This document shows positions 1 through 8,125 of a stretch of DNA of 11,770 nt, piece by piece. Numbering within the stretch: the stretch's first letter is position 1; every line of letters begins with the position of its first letter. The notes beneath the pieces were generated by a model. That model saw only the letters and a list, made by a program, of their open reading frames with translations. It was not told the DNA's origin and did not search any database. This DNA is from Chloromonas sp. AAM2 (taxonomy: Eukaryota > Chlorophyta > Chlorophyceae > Chlamydomonadales > Chlamydomonadaceae): assembly GCA_004335635.1 (NCBI GenBank), contig QAXH01006820.1, forward strand, positions 2,632 through 14,401, read 5' to 3'. The position numbers were made by a program, and so were the translations under genes.

Positions 1-117
1 GGAGGGAGGGAACCGCTACTAGGTCTTCATGTCTACACGGTCTACACTAACAAGCATGCGTATACCATCGTTTAGCAGTGGCCAGCTGCCGACTGGTGCT
101 GCCCTATTCATGTTCAT

Positions 118-299
118 CCGCAGATTTTCGGTTGTTGCGCAATCATCTTGTTGGCCCTGGTCCGGCAATCCTACGAAGTTTTGTTGGCAGGATGCAGAGA
201 GGCTGACCATGTCGTGGGTGGCACCGGCACACTCTGATGCAGCACACAAGCCCGCTCTACTTGCTCGTCCGCAGTCATCCATTTTTGCGCAATCATCTT
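118..299. repeat. Two imperfect ~32-bp direct repeats spaced 150 bp
   Basis: TTGCGCAATCATCTT occurs identically at 135-149 and 285-299, and both copies are preceded by CCGCAG about 12-16 bases upstream. The 150-bp spacing equals 50 codons. The right copy encodes KMIAQ in the minus-strand exon. The left copy gives the same residues in one frame that soon meets a stop. It looks like an internal tandem duplication that has decayed on the left. Confidence 0.6.
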
Positions 300-609
300 T
301 TCAAGCAGGCTAGCCACATCGAGTGTGTACTGCATTCCGGCACTTAGGCGGATTTTTGACATGCCTTTGAAGCCTTTCTTCTTGCTGGCATCCCAGCACA
401 GCTCCGTGATCTTGAGCCGAACTTTTGTTTGGTTGTGCTGTCGCTAAATTCAATGAACATTGCGTCCATCATGATCACCACAGGTGACCCGGGGGCTTGC
501 CCTCCTTACCTCGTTGTGTTTCTTCTGCACAAAATGCTTGATGAACTGATGCTCGGACGCCTGGTAAATTGGTAAAAGGGCCCGGAAATCACCAGAAATT
601 GGATTTACC
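171..609 (-). CDS. Two-exon fragment of an unidentified gene
   Basis: On the minus strand an exon ending at 510 reads SGDFRALLPIYQASEHQF then IKHFVQKKHNE, and ends at a GAG/GTAAGG donor. A 72-bp intron (509-438) with acceptor GCGACAG leads in phase 0 to an exon starting at 437. That exon contains RLKITELCWDASKKKGF, MSKIRLSAGMQ and TLDVASLLEKMIAQKW, then MTADEQVER, and stays open to a TAG at 173-171. The part after VER reads less like protein; the exon may end at the GTAGAG donor candidate near 260. The charged, helical composition is protein-like, but I do not recognise the family. The 5' start is missing: the frame meets a stop just upstream of 609, so another exon must lie further upstream or the gene is decayed. 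Confidence 0.5.
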
Positions 610-1074
610 TTTCACAACACAACAGTTGCATCGTGTAGTGCATTCCTTACGTCCGGTAACGACTTTGGTACACTTCCGTAATCCTGGTGCGATACACACT
701 GACCAGTGGGCTGATGTGTGGTACCTGATGCTTGATGGTACTTTGCAGTGGTGGTCAAAATCGCATCAGTTACCCAGTCTTTTTACGTGCATATTGCGCT
801 ACACAAACCATATTTTGTGCAGCACGAGCTCATTCCAGAGGCTTGCGGGGGCTTGTGCGCTGGGACATGATGGGGGGTATACCAAGGAATTAGGATTAGA
901 AGTGTTCTCCCTCAGTGAACAAGCAGCGTTGTGACACAGCAGCCATGCGTCAGCCAGTAGCAACTGGTGAAATTTGTGATAAGGGACCAAGCAAGTACCG
1001 GTATGCTGCTTGGGATGCTGAGGTACAAAGAGTGGTTACCAACTGTCCTTGGGACAAGGTCTGCCAGACAACAC
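610..1074. other. No supported gene
   Basis: A plus-strand frame from 569 to 934 is open for about 120 codons, but shows no recognisable domain, splice context or codon pattern that separates it from chance. The stretch is more AT-rich than the regions on either side. I see nothing firm in it. Confidence 0.4.
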
Positions 1075-1600
1075 TGCTGCACGGGGACCTTGCCCCAAAG
1101 ACAGTCAACTTTGGCCGTCTGGCTTTACTTTGGGGTGGGGTCCGCTATCTGCCATTAAGCTATTGCACGGGGACCTTGCCCCAAAGACAGCACTACTCAG
1201 CTACTTTGCCCCACGGCCAGTCACCGGCAGCCGTCTAGCCTGGCTTTGGGGCAAGGTCCGCCATTCACCTCTTAAGCTACTGCACGGGGACCCTGCCCCA
1301 ACGACAGACAGTCAACGGTGGCCGTCTGGTATGGCTTTATGGCAAGGTCCGCCATTCTTGGCTTTGGCTGGCCTGATGCACAGGGGCTTCACCACATGGC
1401 TACTGAACATGGACCTTGCCCCACGGACAGTCATGGGTGGTTGACCGTTCATCAGCTTGATGGTCAATTTGTCTGTGGGGCAAGGTCTGCCATTCACCAT
1501 TGCACGTGGTCAAGGAAGGTCATTAGCTTTATAGCCTTTTGTCTGTGGGGTAGGGTCCGCCATCCACTGCTGAGCTACTGAACATGGACCTTGCCCCACA
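1075..1600. repeat. Tandem array of inverted-repeat (hairpin) units
   Basis: The motif GGACCTTGCCCCA (with small changes) recurs at 1085, 1171, 1288, 1411 and 1586. Its approximate reverse complement TGGGGCAAGGTCC recurs at 1131, 1247, 1338, 1476 and 1546. Left and right arms alternate, separated by about 33-63 bases inside a unit (for example 1085-1097 with 1131-1143, and 1171-1183 with 1247-1259). The spacer after each right arm is also conserved (CCGCCATTCA-like, then AGCTACTG), as is AAGACAGTC after several left arms. Each unit is about 90-130 bp. The open frames across it are a by-product of the repeat. It could be a satellite or nested MITE-like elements. Confidence 0.8.
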
Positions 1601-2445
1601 ACAAGATTCGATATGGTCGCCAAGGAGCATTCGTGGCAGATATCTGTACTGCCTACATCACACCCATGACTCAACCTTGGTGTAGGTGCTGATGCCACCA
1701 ACATGTCCTGTCGTATCGTGTAACAGTCACAAACGTGTGATATCACAGGCCTCGACCACTACCTGAGCGCAGTGGAAGCCCGAGTTTTGCAGCAGTCAGT
1801 CGATCTGTAAAACCCAGCCATTCGGCTCACCGCCTCAGCCACAACTGATGATTACATGGTGTAGAAGACCAATAAAAAAGAAGGGACTAGAGGTGAGTAC
1901 CAACTCTGCAAGCACTGGTGGTACAAGCCACAGTTCTTGAGCAACTCTGTGGCAGTAACCGACAAAGGGCTAACCGCAGCAACTCTCAGATTTGCAACTA
2001 GAACAACATGGGCTCTCCAACTGGCATGCCTCAGTCGCGAGATAAGGCAAAGCACCACTGAGGCATGGCAAGCAAGGTGACGGTACGAACAACAGGTGTT
2101 GTGTCCGTCAACACCTGAGCTGCACACTCATGTGTTTGAAAGTACATGCATGACCCTACACCACATGGAAACAGCGCAGGCCACTTAGCACTGACAGACG
2201 CAGCTGTGCAGCTGCTGTTGCTGGCAACAATCTTGGCCAACCCTATCTGCTCCAGTACGATACCTTATTACCATCCCTGTCTGGAAACTGCGTCAGGCCC
2301 TGCAACATCCGCGCCCACCCGCAGCAAGTGCTGACATGTGATTGTAATCGTTGAAGGTGTTAGAAGAGCCTGCATCCTTCAGCTCGTTTGTAGCGAAAGA
2401 CAAGCTGGGATGCGTTCACAGCCACACGTACATAGGTCAATGCTG
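1601..2445. other. No supported gene; probably kinase 3' flank
   Basis: This stretch follows the stop codon of the minus-strand kinase-like gene. I found no exon with convincing composition on either strand. Part of it is probably 3' untranslated region. Confidence 0.4.
1852..1856 (-). promoter_or_regulatory. Possible TGTAA poly(A) signal for the kinase-like gene
   Basis: On the minus strand TGTAA occurs here, about 590 bases after the kinase stop codon. TGTAA is the usual poly(A) signal in Chlamydomonas and its relatives. A five-base motif occurs often by chance, so this is only a candidate. Confidence 0.2.
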
Positions 2446-5400
2446 CTACAGGTGCACTGTTTCAGGCAAGTGATTGCCCTGTGGCCACTCTGCTTGCTGC
2501 TCGCACGTTGGCGCCACCACGCTGCTGCCATGCCATGCCTCACGACGCCCGCTGCCGGCTCGGCTTGCACGCATTTCCTCCAGGGCGGCTGCCAACATGT
2601 GCTGATCGTGTTGCTGTGTGATGGGGCCCACGTCTGCTGGGATACATCCATTGATGAATGGTGGATACTGCGCCTCGCCCTCTGCGCCGGACCAGTCGAG
2701 ATCGATGAACTTGACAGCAACGTTGCCGTCTGCACCCACCCTGCGAGAGCCACCACCCAACGAGCCATGTCAGCAAGTACACACAACTGGGCTGATAGCA
2801 AGCTATATGTGCAGCTCTGTTCGTTGCTCCTCAGCCATGGCCTTACCTACCTGCCACACCTCGTTGCTGCCTGCTACGCAAGAGTAGGCAGATCCAAAAC
2901 CAAATTGTGCTCAATCCATTTGGGGACAGCATGTCTTTCCCTGCGTTGCCTTAGATCTGAGCAGATACTGAGTACCAACACAATGCATGCAATTCGCAGG
3001 ACACCACCCACCGCACAAAGATGTTGGGGACACGCAAGTCGCCATGTACCGCCTTGCCGCCTAGGCAGCCTGCCAGCCGGGTCAGTGCATGCTGGCATGC
3101 GTCCTCCAATGCGTCCATGTCCCCAATGTAACTATCCATCTGCAAGTTGCCACCTTGCACAGTAGCTTAAAGCAGTACTTGAAAGCAAGACTGCAGCAAG
3201 CGATGAACTACCAGACAGCACGCTGGCAACATGCCAATTGCCATGCTCATACACACGATCAACACTCAAACACCAGACTGAATGACTCACCATGCACCAA
3301 CCGTCCTGTGGGTTCAAGTACTCTGTCTCCACAAGTGTGAAGCCACCAGGCACTGCCTTTACGTCCAGCAGTGTGGGCACCAGGCCGCTCTCCTCCAGCT
3401 CACGGTGCAGCTGGGTAGGATATGGGCCTGGCACCAACTTGGCTATGATGGCTTTGCCCTCTGAGTGCTTGCACAGGTAAACATGCGTCTTGAACACGCG
3501 GGTGACTGAGGTAAACCTGCAAGGACAGGGCGCTTTGTAGGTCTCTGCTGTGGGGCTGAGTCATCATGCATCTGTCCAGGACCCAGTTGCTTCGATTGCT
3601 GCATGGTTAAAATGCGAGATGTGCAGCAGACCGCCCAGAACCACAGGCCCTAACTCAAAATGCACACACAGCCTCCCAGCGTAGAACTTGCCACGCTTAG
3701 GACAGCTGAACATCTGCTGCTGGCTGTGCACGCTCATGTGACAATGCCAATCCCCACCTGTTCCTCAGCGGGTGTGGAATGCCTGCGATCACTTCTGGGT
3801 TGCGGACCGGGTTGACACTGACGCTCAGGGCTTGCACTTGTGGCGACTGACTGATGTCCTTGCGCAGGTCACTTAGCAGCAGCACTGCAGCTTTCAGTGT
3901 GCGTGCCACCATCTCCACATACCTGCAATAACATGACTTGGTGTAGTAGTCCGACCTTCACGCTACATTGGGTAGTGCAAGCTGCTACTGTATGGGTTAT
4001 GAGCAGCTATGAGGTATGAGGGCCCCTGCTGGCCAGGGGATACCCCCTGTCAGACTGCACACGTCCCATACGGGGCTGCCTGAGCAACGGAGAGGCAGAC
4101 CTGGACCTGCAAGATCGGGGTGGGCTAACCACTTGTGAGTGCTACTACAAATCCGTAACTGCCACATAGTGTGCAGTCTAAACTTGACTGCTCACTACTC
4201 GCGTCTTGGCTGACTGTGAATGAGAGCAAAAAGTACCGCTAAATGCACTCACCCTGGTACAGCGAACCTCATGTCAGAGAGGTGGAACATAGGTGTCAAC
4301 GGCTGCAGCAACACCAACACCACCAACTTGCTTAACAACCGGCTGGCAAGCCATGAACTGGGCAAGCCACAACAATTTATGTGTATGCAAAGTTACAACC
4401 GATGCAAAGCTACAACATGATCGCTACTGCAAGTCTTATTTCCCGCAACAGCCTCACCTGGCTGCTGGATTTGTCAGTCATGTAGAGTGCATGAAGCCTG
4501 CAAGCATGTGCCAGCAAAGGCAGACTGGCTTAGTCTACAGGACAACAAAAGGACAACAAATCTACAGAGCTTTCTGTACACGGTGTAAGATCGTCATGCA
4601 GCGCCACCACCTCCCAATGCTCACGTGAGCGACGCCTGAGCACAGCAAAAAATGTATCGCACCTGAACATATTGCCCACAAGCTCGATGCCAAGCGCTGG
4701 ATAGCAAGTCTGCCTCACAAGTGGCGTGTCCCATTGGCTGGCCACGAGCTTAGCGTAATAGCACAGCATTTGCATAGTGCTGCCGCCTCCCACACCCTCC
4801 TTGGCCTCCATGATGAGCAGGTGTGCAATGACACGGCCGCTGCTGTCTTCCACACGCAGGCTCCCATGAGTTTCTGCCTCCGCATCTTGCAGCCACACAC
4901 CACAGCAGCAATCCAGCACCAGGCAGAGAACACAGTTGAGCGCCCTGCTCAAGCTGTCAAGATAACAGCAAGCACCTGGCGAGCTCAGGGACTGGACATG
5001 CATGTGGTTGTGCGATGAATCAGAATCAACACTAACAATGCGCCCACATTCCATCATCTTGGCCACAGACTTCCAGTTCTCACCCAGCTCACTCCTGTGT
5101 CCAGGGCTAAGCCCACCAGGTACTTGGCGCAGGACCAAACACACCTCATCAACACTGGATGGTTCAAGGGTGACAACGGAGGGCCACGCCTGAACGTGAG
5201 GTTTGAGAAGCTCCAGCAGCTGGCCACGGAATTGCTGTGCACGCGTGCGTTCCTGACCCCTGGCCTTGCCCATATGCTGGCCACCAAATGCCTTGCGGGT
5301 GATCTTGCGTGCTGTCTCCCCTGTTGTATCCTGGTATGAGTCGCTCATCTCCTTGATGAGGGTGAGGATCACACGAATGGTTGCCTTGTCAAGGCTTGTC

Positions 5401-5772
5401 GAAGCGACACGTCCAAAAAGGTGCCAAAGGCAGGATGCATCAGAGCGGGTGAGGTGGACTGCATCATGGACAAGCAAGGAGGACCATCAGTGATAGCATG
5501 GCCAGTGCCAGAAGGCACATTTGCAGACATGTCCTTCATGCTGTTGTTGTCAGCGTGAAACCTTCCTATGAGTGCAACTGTCCATGTTCTGGCTCAGGTG
5601 AAACCGCTTCACCTGCCTTAGCAGAGAAAGGCCGAAGGCAGTTGAAGACAGGATCCATGGCACTGTTGTCCTGCCAATCGGGCCAGTACTGCGCAAATCG
5701 GTTGGGCGTAGGGAGTGCGTCCAAGCGGGTCTTGTATGCATCTGCAATGACACGGAAAGACAGGACAGCCAT
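2446..5772 (-). CDS. Multi-exon protein-kinase-like gene with an upstream PD-(D/E)xK-like segment
   Basis: I read these exons on the minus strand: about 5414-5048, 4885-4582, 3922-3758, 3516-3291, 3139-3012 and 2740-2446 (TAG stop at 2448-2446). All introns are GT..AG and codon phase is kept across all five junctions. The kinase N-lobe is in 3516-3291: a candidate ATP-binding lysine in IIAKL, a glutamate in HRELEES, and a hinge-like ETEYL. Exon 3139-3012 carries the catalytic loop VHGDLRVPNIFV, and 2740-2446 carries FIDLDWSG in place of DFG, followed by YPPFIN. Exon 4885-4582 has RVIAHLLIMEAKEG, an E-x-K core like that of PD-(D/E)xK nucleases, then LHDDLTP running into 3922-3758. The HGDLRxxN plus DxDW pattern recalls fungal FunK1-like and Crinkler-type kinases; that family assignment is from memory and tentative. 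The substrate is unknown. The first intron is less certain: the donor could be GTGGGC at 5047 or GTTAGT slightly downstream. The 5' end is frameshifted and described separately. Confidence 0.8.
3923..4581 (-). other. 659-bp intron of the kinase-like gene
   Basis: The donor is GTGTAC directly after codon fragment CC (4583-4582), and the acceptor is TATTGCAG ending at 3923. Joining them gives DDLTP followed by YVEMVARTLKAA without a phase break. It is much longer than the other introns of this gene (241, 151, 271 and about 162 bp). It holds a GC-rich patch near 4020-4130 with an imperfect hairpin (CCCCTGCTGGCCAGGGG) next to GGGGATACCCCC. I see no exon inside it. Confidence 0.65.
5410..5772 (-). 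pseudogene. Frame-disrupted 5' region of the kinase-like gene
   Basis: Three consecutive stretches on the minus strand look like protein, but in different frames. The first starts at ATG 5772 and contains LSFRVIADAYKTRLDALP and YWPDWQDNSAMDPVFNCLR, then stops at TAG 5568-5566. The second, from about 5567 to 5415, contains HADNNSMKDMSANVP, GPPCLSMMQ and LMHPAFGTF. The third is the main kinase frame, starting near STSLDKATIRVILTLIKEM. Each switch would be repaired by one extra base, the second at an A5 run (T5 on the coding strand) at 5415-5419. Alternative: the third frame is open upstream to about 5485, and a splice acceptor ATGCAG near 5464 could start an exon there. In that case the first two stretches would be a separate or decayed exon. 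Whether ATG 5772 is the true start is unknown; the frame stays open upstream for at least a dozen codons. Confidence 0.5.
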
Positions 5773-6590
5773 AGCCTGGCCCCACCTGAGTGCTGCGTGG
5801 CTGTGACACTGTACACACGCTGGACTAGAGCAAGCAGCCCTGGACAGTTATCACAGTTGGTAGGTGCTGTCGTGCAGCTGGGTGGAACCAAGTGCGCAGA
5901 TTGGAAAGCCTGCTTTGACTGCAAGGACATCCAAGTAGCATGCTCATTGATGCACGAGCCCACCAACACAATCACCGACCATGGCAGGCGCGAGAAACAG
6001 CATGCCGCATGCACACGATGCTCAGTGAGTGTGAGTTTAGCACATGCATATGATAACCCTGCACTGCCTGATGAGAAGCAGACAATGCACATGCGCGCAT
6101 CTGCACCCGCGTGGTGCTCAATCCCACATGGGCCTGCATACCCAGCGGCATGCCCAAACACCCCAGGCCAAGAGCATGGCAGAACACGTGCATGATCAGT
6201 GTGGCGGGTATCGCTGTCTATGCTCTGGCTAGGCAAGCGGATGAGGCGCTGGGAACGTAATCCACAAGGCAAAAGTGAAAGCTACAGTTGAAAGCAACAG
6301 TGGGGGTCCGCATGATGCCAGGTGTCACACTGCTTGCATGCAGGAGCACTCAGGTGTGCCTTTACTACCCAGTTGGGTGTAATGAGTGGGGTACCACATG
6401 GGTATGATGCCCTGTATGCAGATGCTGCAAATGAATTTGGCAGGTTCCACAAAGGTAGACGTAACATGTACAAGCGGGGCAGGTCAGTTCTGCACGACAC
6501 TGTGAAACGGTGCACTTCCAATGCACATGATGTACATGGACTGTAGCTGTGCCCCATCCAACCAGTCTGAATACAAGACAAGACACATAC
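5773..6590. other. Unassigned region upstream of the kinase-like gene
   Basis: A minus-strand frame is open from 6272 through 5550, but its sequence is rich in Cys and His with no domain and does not look selected. An upstream exon or promoter of the kinase-like gene could lie here; none can be pointed to. Short phrases are shared with 6.9 kb and 10.9 kb, for example CACATGGGCCTGCAT at 6126 and GGGGTACCACATG near 6390. Confidence 0.35.
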
Positions 6591-6591
6591 C

Positions 6592-6760
6592 CGCTGGAGC
6601 CACAGCGCTGGCAGCTCCACCTGCATCAGCAGCAAGCCACACGGTTCCAGCGATCGTCAAATGCACCCTATGCTGACAACCCAAGTATGGGAGCAGTGGC
6701 CGATGCAGGCTCTGGTCTAGCTCCAGCCCTGCACTTGTTTGCTGCGGGTGTATTGACTGT
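6592..6760 (+). CDS. Possible low-complexity exon (strand uncertain)
   Basis: On the plus strand this reads LEPQRWQLHLHQQQATRFQ, then NAPYADNPSMGAVADAGSG and APALHLFAAG, a Gln/Ala-rich tract ending near a possible GTGTAT donor. On the minus strand the same DNA reads LTIAGTVWLAADAGGAASA and ends at a GTATGT donor. Both look protein-like and I cannot choose. There is no recognised domain. Confidence 0.25.
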
Positions 6761-6914
6761 GCGGACCAGCACCACATGCATTCCCACACCAACAGTGATG
6801 CACACCTCTACCACATGCATAACCACATGCCCATGATGACCCAACCCAGTAGCAATCCCCATGGGTGTGCGTGTCACAAGAGTATGTGTGGCACACGATG
6901 CAGCACATGCGCAC

Positions 6915-7145
6915 AGTCATGCGCTTGACCCCACATGGGCCTGGATGCCCAGCAGCATGCCACATGACGAAGGGCAGTGCGAGAAGCGCTTGTTATGACC
7001 TGTCACACCCGCAGGCCCATGCCATCACCCATATGTATGTGAATGGCAAGCTGATGGGCCCCGACAGCAGTGCACGCAATACACATACGCCAAGGTCCGC
7101 TCTGGGGCATAACCCTGCCTGAATGCGCCTGCCTCCAGCGCCACC
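6915..7145. repeat. Repeat copy A (partner at 10875-11107)
   Basis: This block matches 10875-11107 in the same orientation. It carries ATGCCCAGC, then CACCCGCAGGCCCATGCCAT, CCCATATGTATGTGA, GGCAAGCTGATGGGC and CCAGCGCCACCC, in the same order as the partner. Plus-strand translation gives HAITHMYVNGKLMG in A and HAITHMYVSGKLMG in the partner. A is broken by length differences and a stop after LGHNPA. A CCCGCAG acceptor-like sequence precedes the shared frame in both. Confidence 0.75.
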
Positions 7146-7320
7146 CACGGGTATGGGCGTTGGAAGGCGAAGTTGGAGGTAAATGACTTCCCTTGCCTGG
7201 ATTGCTGAGGCAGGAAAGTTTGTTGTTTTTGATAGTATTGCACGGATGCAAGCCTGGAGGGATTGCCAGGAAACGAATACCCGAGTGCTTGCCCACTAGT
7301 TGCATACCAACCCGCCATTG
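7080..7320 (-). CDS. Probable Gln/Pro/Phe-rich exon of an unidentified protein
   Basis: On the minus strand, after an acceptor-like CATTCGCAG, the frame reads AMAGWYATSGQALGY, SFPGNPSRLASVQYYQKQQ, TFLPQQSRQGKSF and FQRPYPWVALEAGAFRQGY. The biased Gln/Tyr/Pro/Phe composition is typical of a disordered low-complexity protein region. A phase-0 upstream exon could end at a GTGAGC donor near 7371 (reading SSAASGKSEPGGNAGS), which would leave an intron of about 50 bp. The lower part overlaps repeat copy A. The 3' end is not defined. Function unknown. Confidence 0.4.
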
Positions 7321-7373
7321 CCTGCGAATGGCAGGTACGTGTGGTGATCCGTCTGTGTACTGTGTGCTCACAG

Positions 7374-7456
7374 AGCCAGCATTGCCACCTGGCTCTGATT
7401 TGCCCGAGGCCGCCGACGACGCCGCAATGCCCAGAGATCTGATCACAAATGCCAAG
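7374..7456 (+). CDS. Possible 83-bp acidic exon
   Basis: This lies between a CTCACAG acceptor and an AAG/GTGACC donor. It reads EPALPPGSDLPEAADDAA and then MPRDLITNAK, ending in phase 0. Its acceptor side resembles, in inverted orientation, the acceptor side of the exon at 11217-11456. The minus strand of the same bases is also open (see the exon at 7080-7320), so the coding strand is uncertain. Confidence 0.3.
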
Positions 7457-7626
7457 GTGACCATGCGTTGGAGACCATGTGCCACTTCAGCTCAACTCAG
7501 AATTGCATCATGCAAGGCCGCACACGCATGCATGCCTAGTGTTTCCACAGTGCATACAGACTGCCAAGCGCAGCATGGCCTCAAATGATACTTGTCCTTG
7601 TGCACAATGTGTGCCTTGCATTTCAG

Positions 7627-7692
7627 GCCATGTATGGCAAGCTACTCAAGAGGGATGTAATTGTGTGCCTTAAACCCAAGAAGGGCACGCAT
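7627..7692 (+). CDS. Small exon of an unidentified plus-strand gene
   Basis: This 66-bp exon has a TTGCATTTCAG acceptor and a GCAT/GTATGC donor, and is phase 0 at both ends. It reads AMYGKLLKRDVIVCLKPKK followed by GTH. It fits in phase between the candidate exon at 7374-7456 and the exon starting at 7787. Family not recognised. Confidence 0.4.
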
Positions 7693-7786
7693 GTATGCCA
7701 GCCTGCTTTAGCCTGGCCCGTGCAAAGCAAAAGGCGGTGACCGCACATGCGTGAGCGACCATGTGCTATTTGCCTGCAACCTGCAG

Positions 7787-7978
7787 ATGGCTGCTAACCT
7801 GCGCCAGGTGCTGAAACGCGAGCTTGGAGATGAAGTTGCCAAGAAGTTCAAGGACCAGGAGGTGGCGCTTCTTGTGGATGCTGGGTGTGAGAACACACAC
7901 GACTTGCGAGTTGCAGCCAACTGGCCTCACTGGGGCTGAGACCTGTCCCCCTGTCTTACCTGCTCGAATGCTTCGCAG
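7787..7978 (+). CDS. Exon encoding a helical segment, possibly SAM-like
   Basis: After the acceptor CAACCTGCAG the frame reads MAANLRQVLKRELGDEVAK, KFKDQEVALLVDAGC and ENTHDLRVAAN, then stops at TGA 7937-7939. The amphipathic charged helices and the order LL..AGC..THDLR resemble SAM-domain-like helical bundles; this is a weak impression. In the next frame the DNA continues as PPVLPARMLRR to a CGCAG/GTGTGT donor at 7979. Either the exon ends early near 7915, or one base was lost and the exon runs to 7978. Related to no other exon in this window that I can detect. Confidence 0.5.
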
Positions 7979-8029
7979 GTGTGTTGCAGGCATTTGGGGT
8001 CTGGAACCAGGTATGGGTGAGGCCGTATG

Positions 8030-8125
8030 GATGGCGTCCATCACACATTCATGAGCGCATGGGCTGCATCCAGCGCCAGCCAGCACTGGGCACTGGCAGG
8101 CCTGTGTGCCCCAATTCAGGTCGTC
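8030..8125 (+). repeat. Inverted copy of sequence at 11090-11165
   Basis: GGCTGCATCCAGCGCCAGCC, followed by CACTGGCAGGCC and TGTGTGCCCC, is the approximate reverse complement of 11101-11160. In both places the block lies just downstream of an exon-like segment (plus strand here, minus strand at 11.2 kb). This suggests an intron or 3' part of related genes in opposite orientation. Confidence 0.65.

Noticed and set aside
1049..1444. 131-codon plus-strand frame with repeated GDLAPKT
   Set aside because: GDLAPKT is produced by the hairpin-arm DNA repeat. It resembles a kinase HGDL motif only by chance; neither flanks nor frame are kept between units.
1075..1600. CRISPR array
   Set aside because: Repeat arms alternate in orientation, spacers are themselves conserved and of unequal length, no cas genes are present, and the surroundings are eukaryotic.
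2338..3165. Longest plus-strand open frame (275 codons)
   Set aside because: It lies antisense to kinase exons 2740-2446 and 3139-3012, which carry recognisable motifs and in-phase splice sites. The plus frame has no domain.
5464..5477. Start of the kinase protein at TTG 5477
   Set aside because: TTG is not a usual nuclear start codon. The frame is open further upstream, and either a splice acceptor or a frameshift explains it better.
5550..6272. 240-codon minus-strand open frame
   Set aside because: Its sequence is Cys/His/Ser-rich without domain features, and where it overlaps 5772-5566 another frame is clearly more protein-like.
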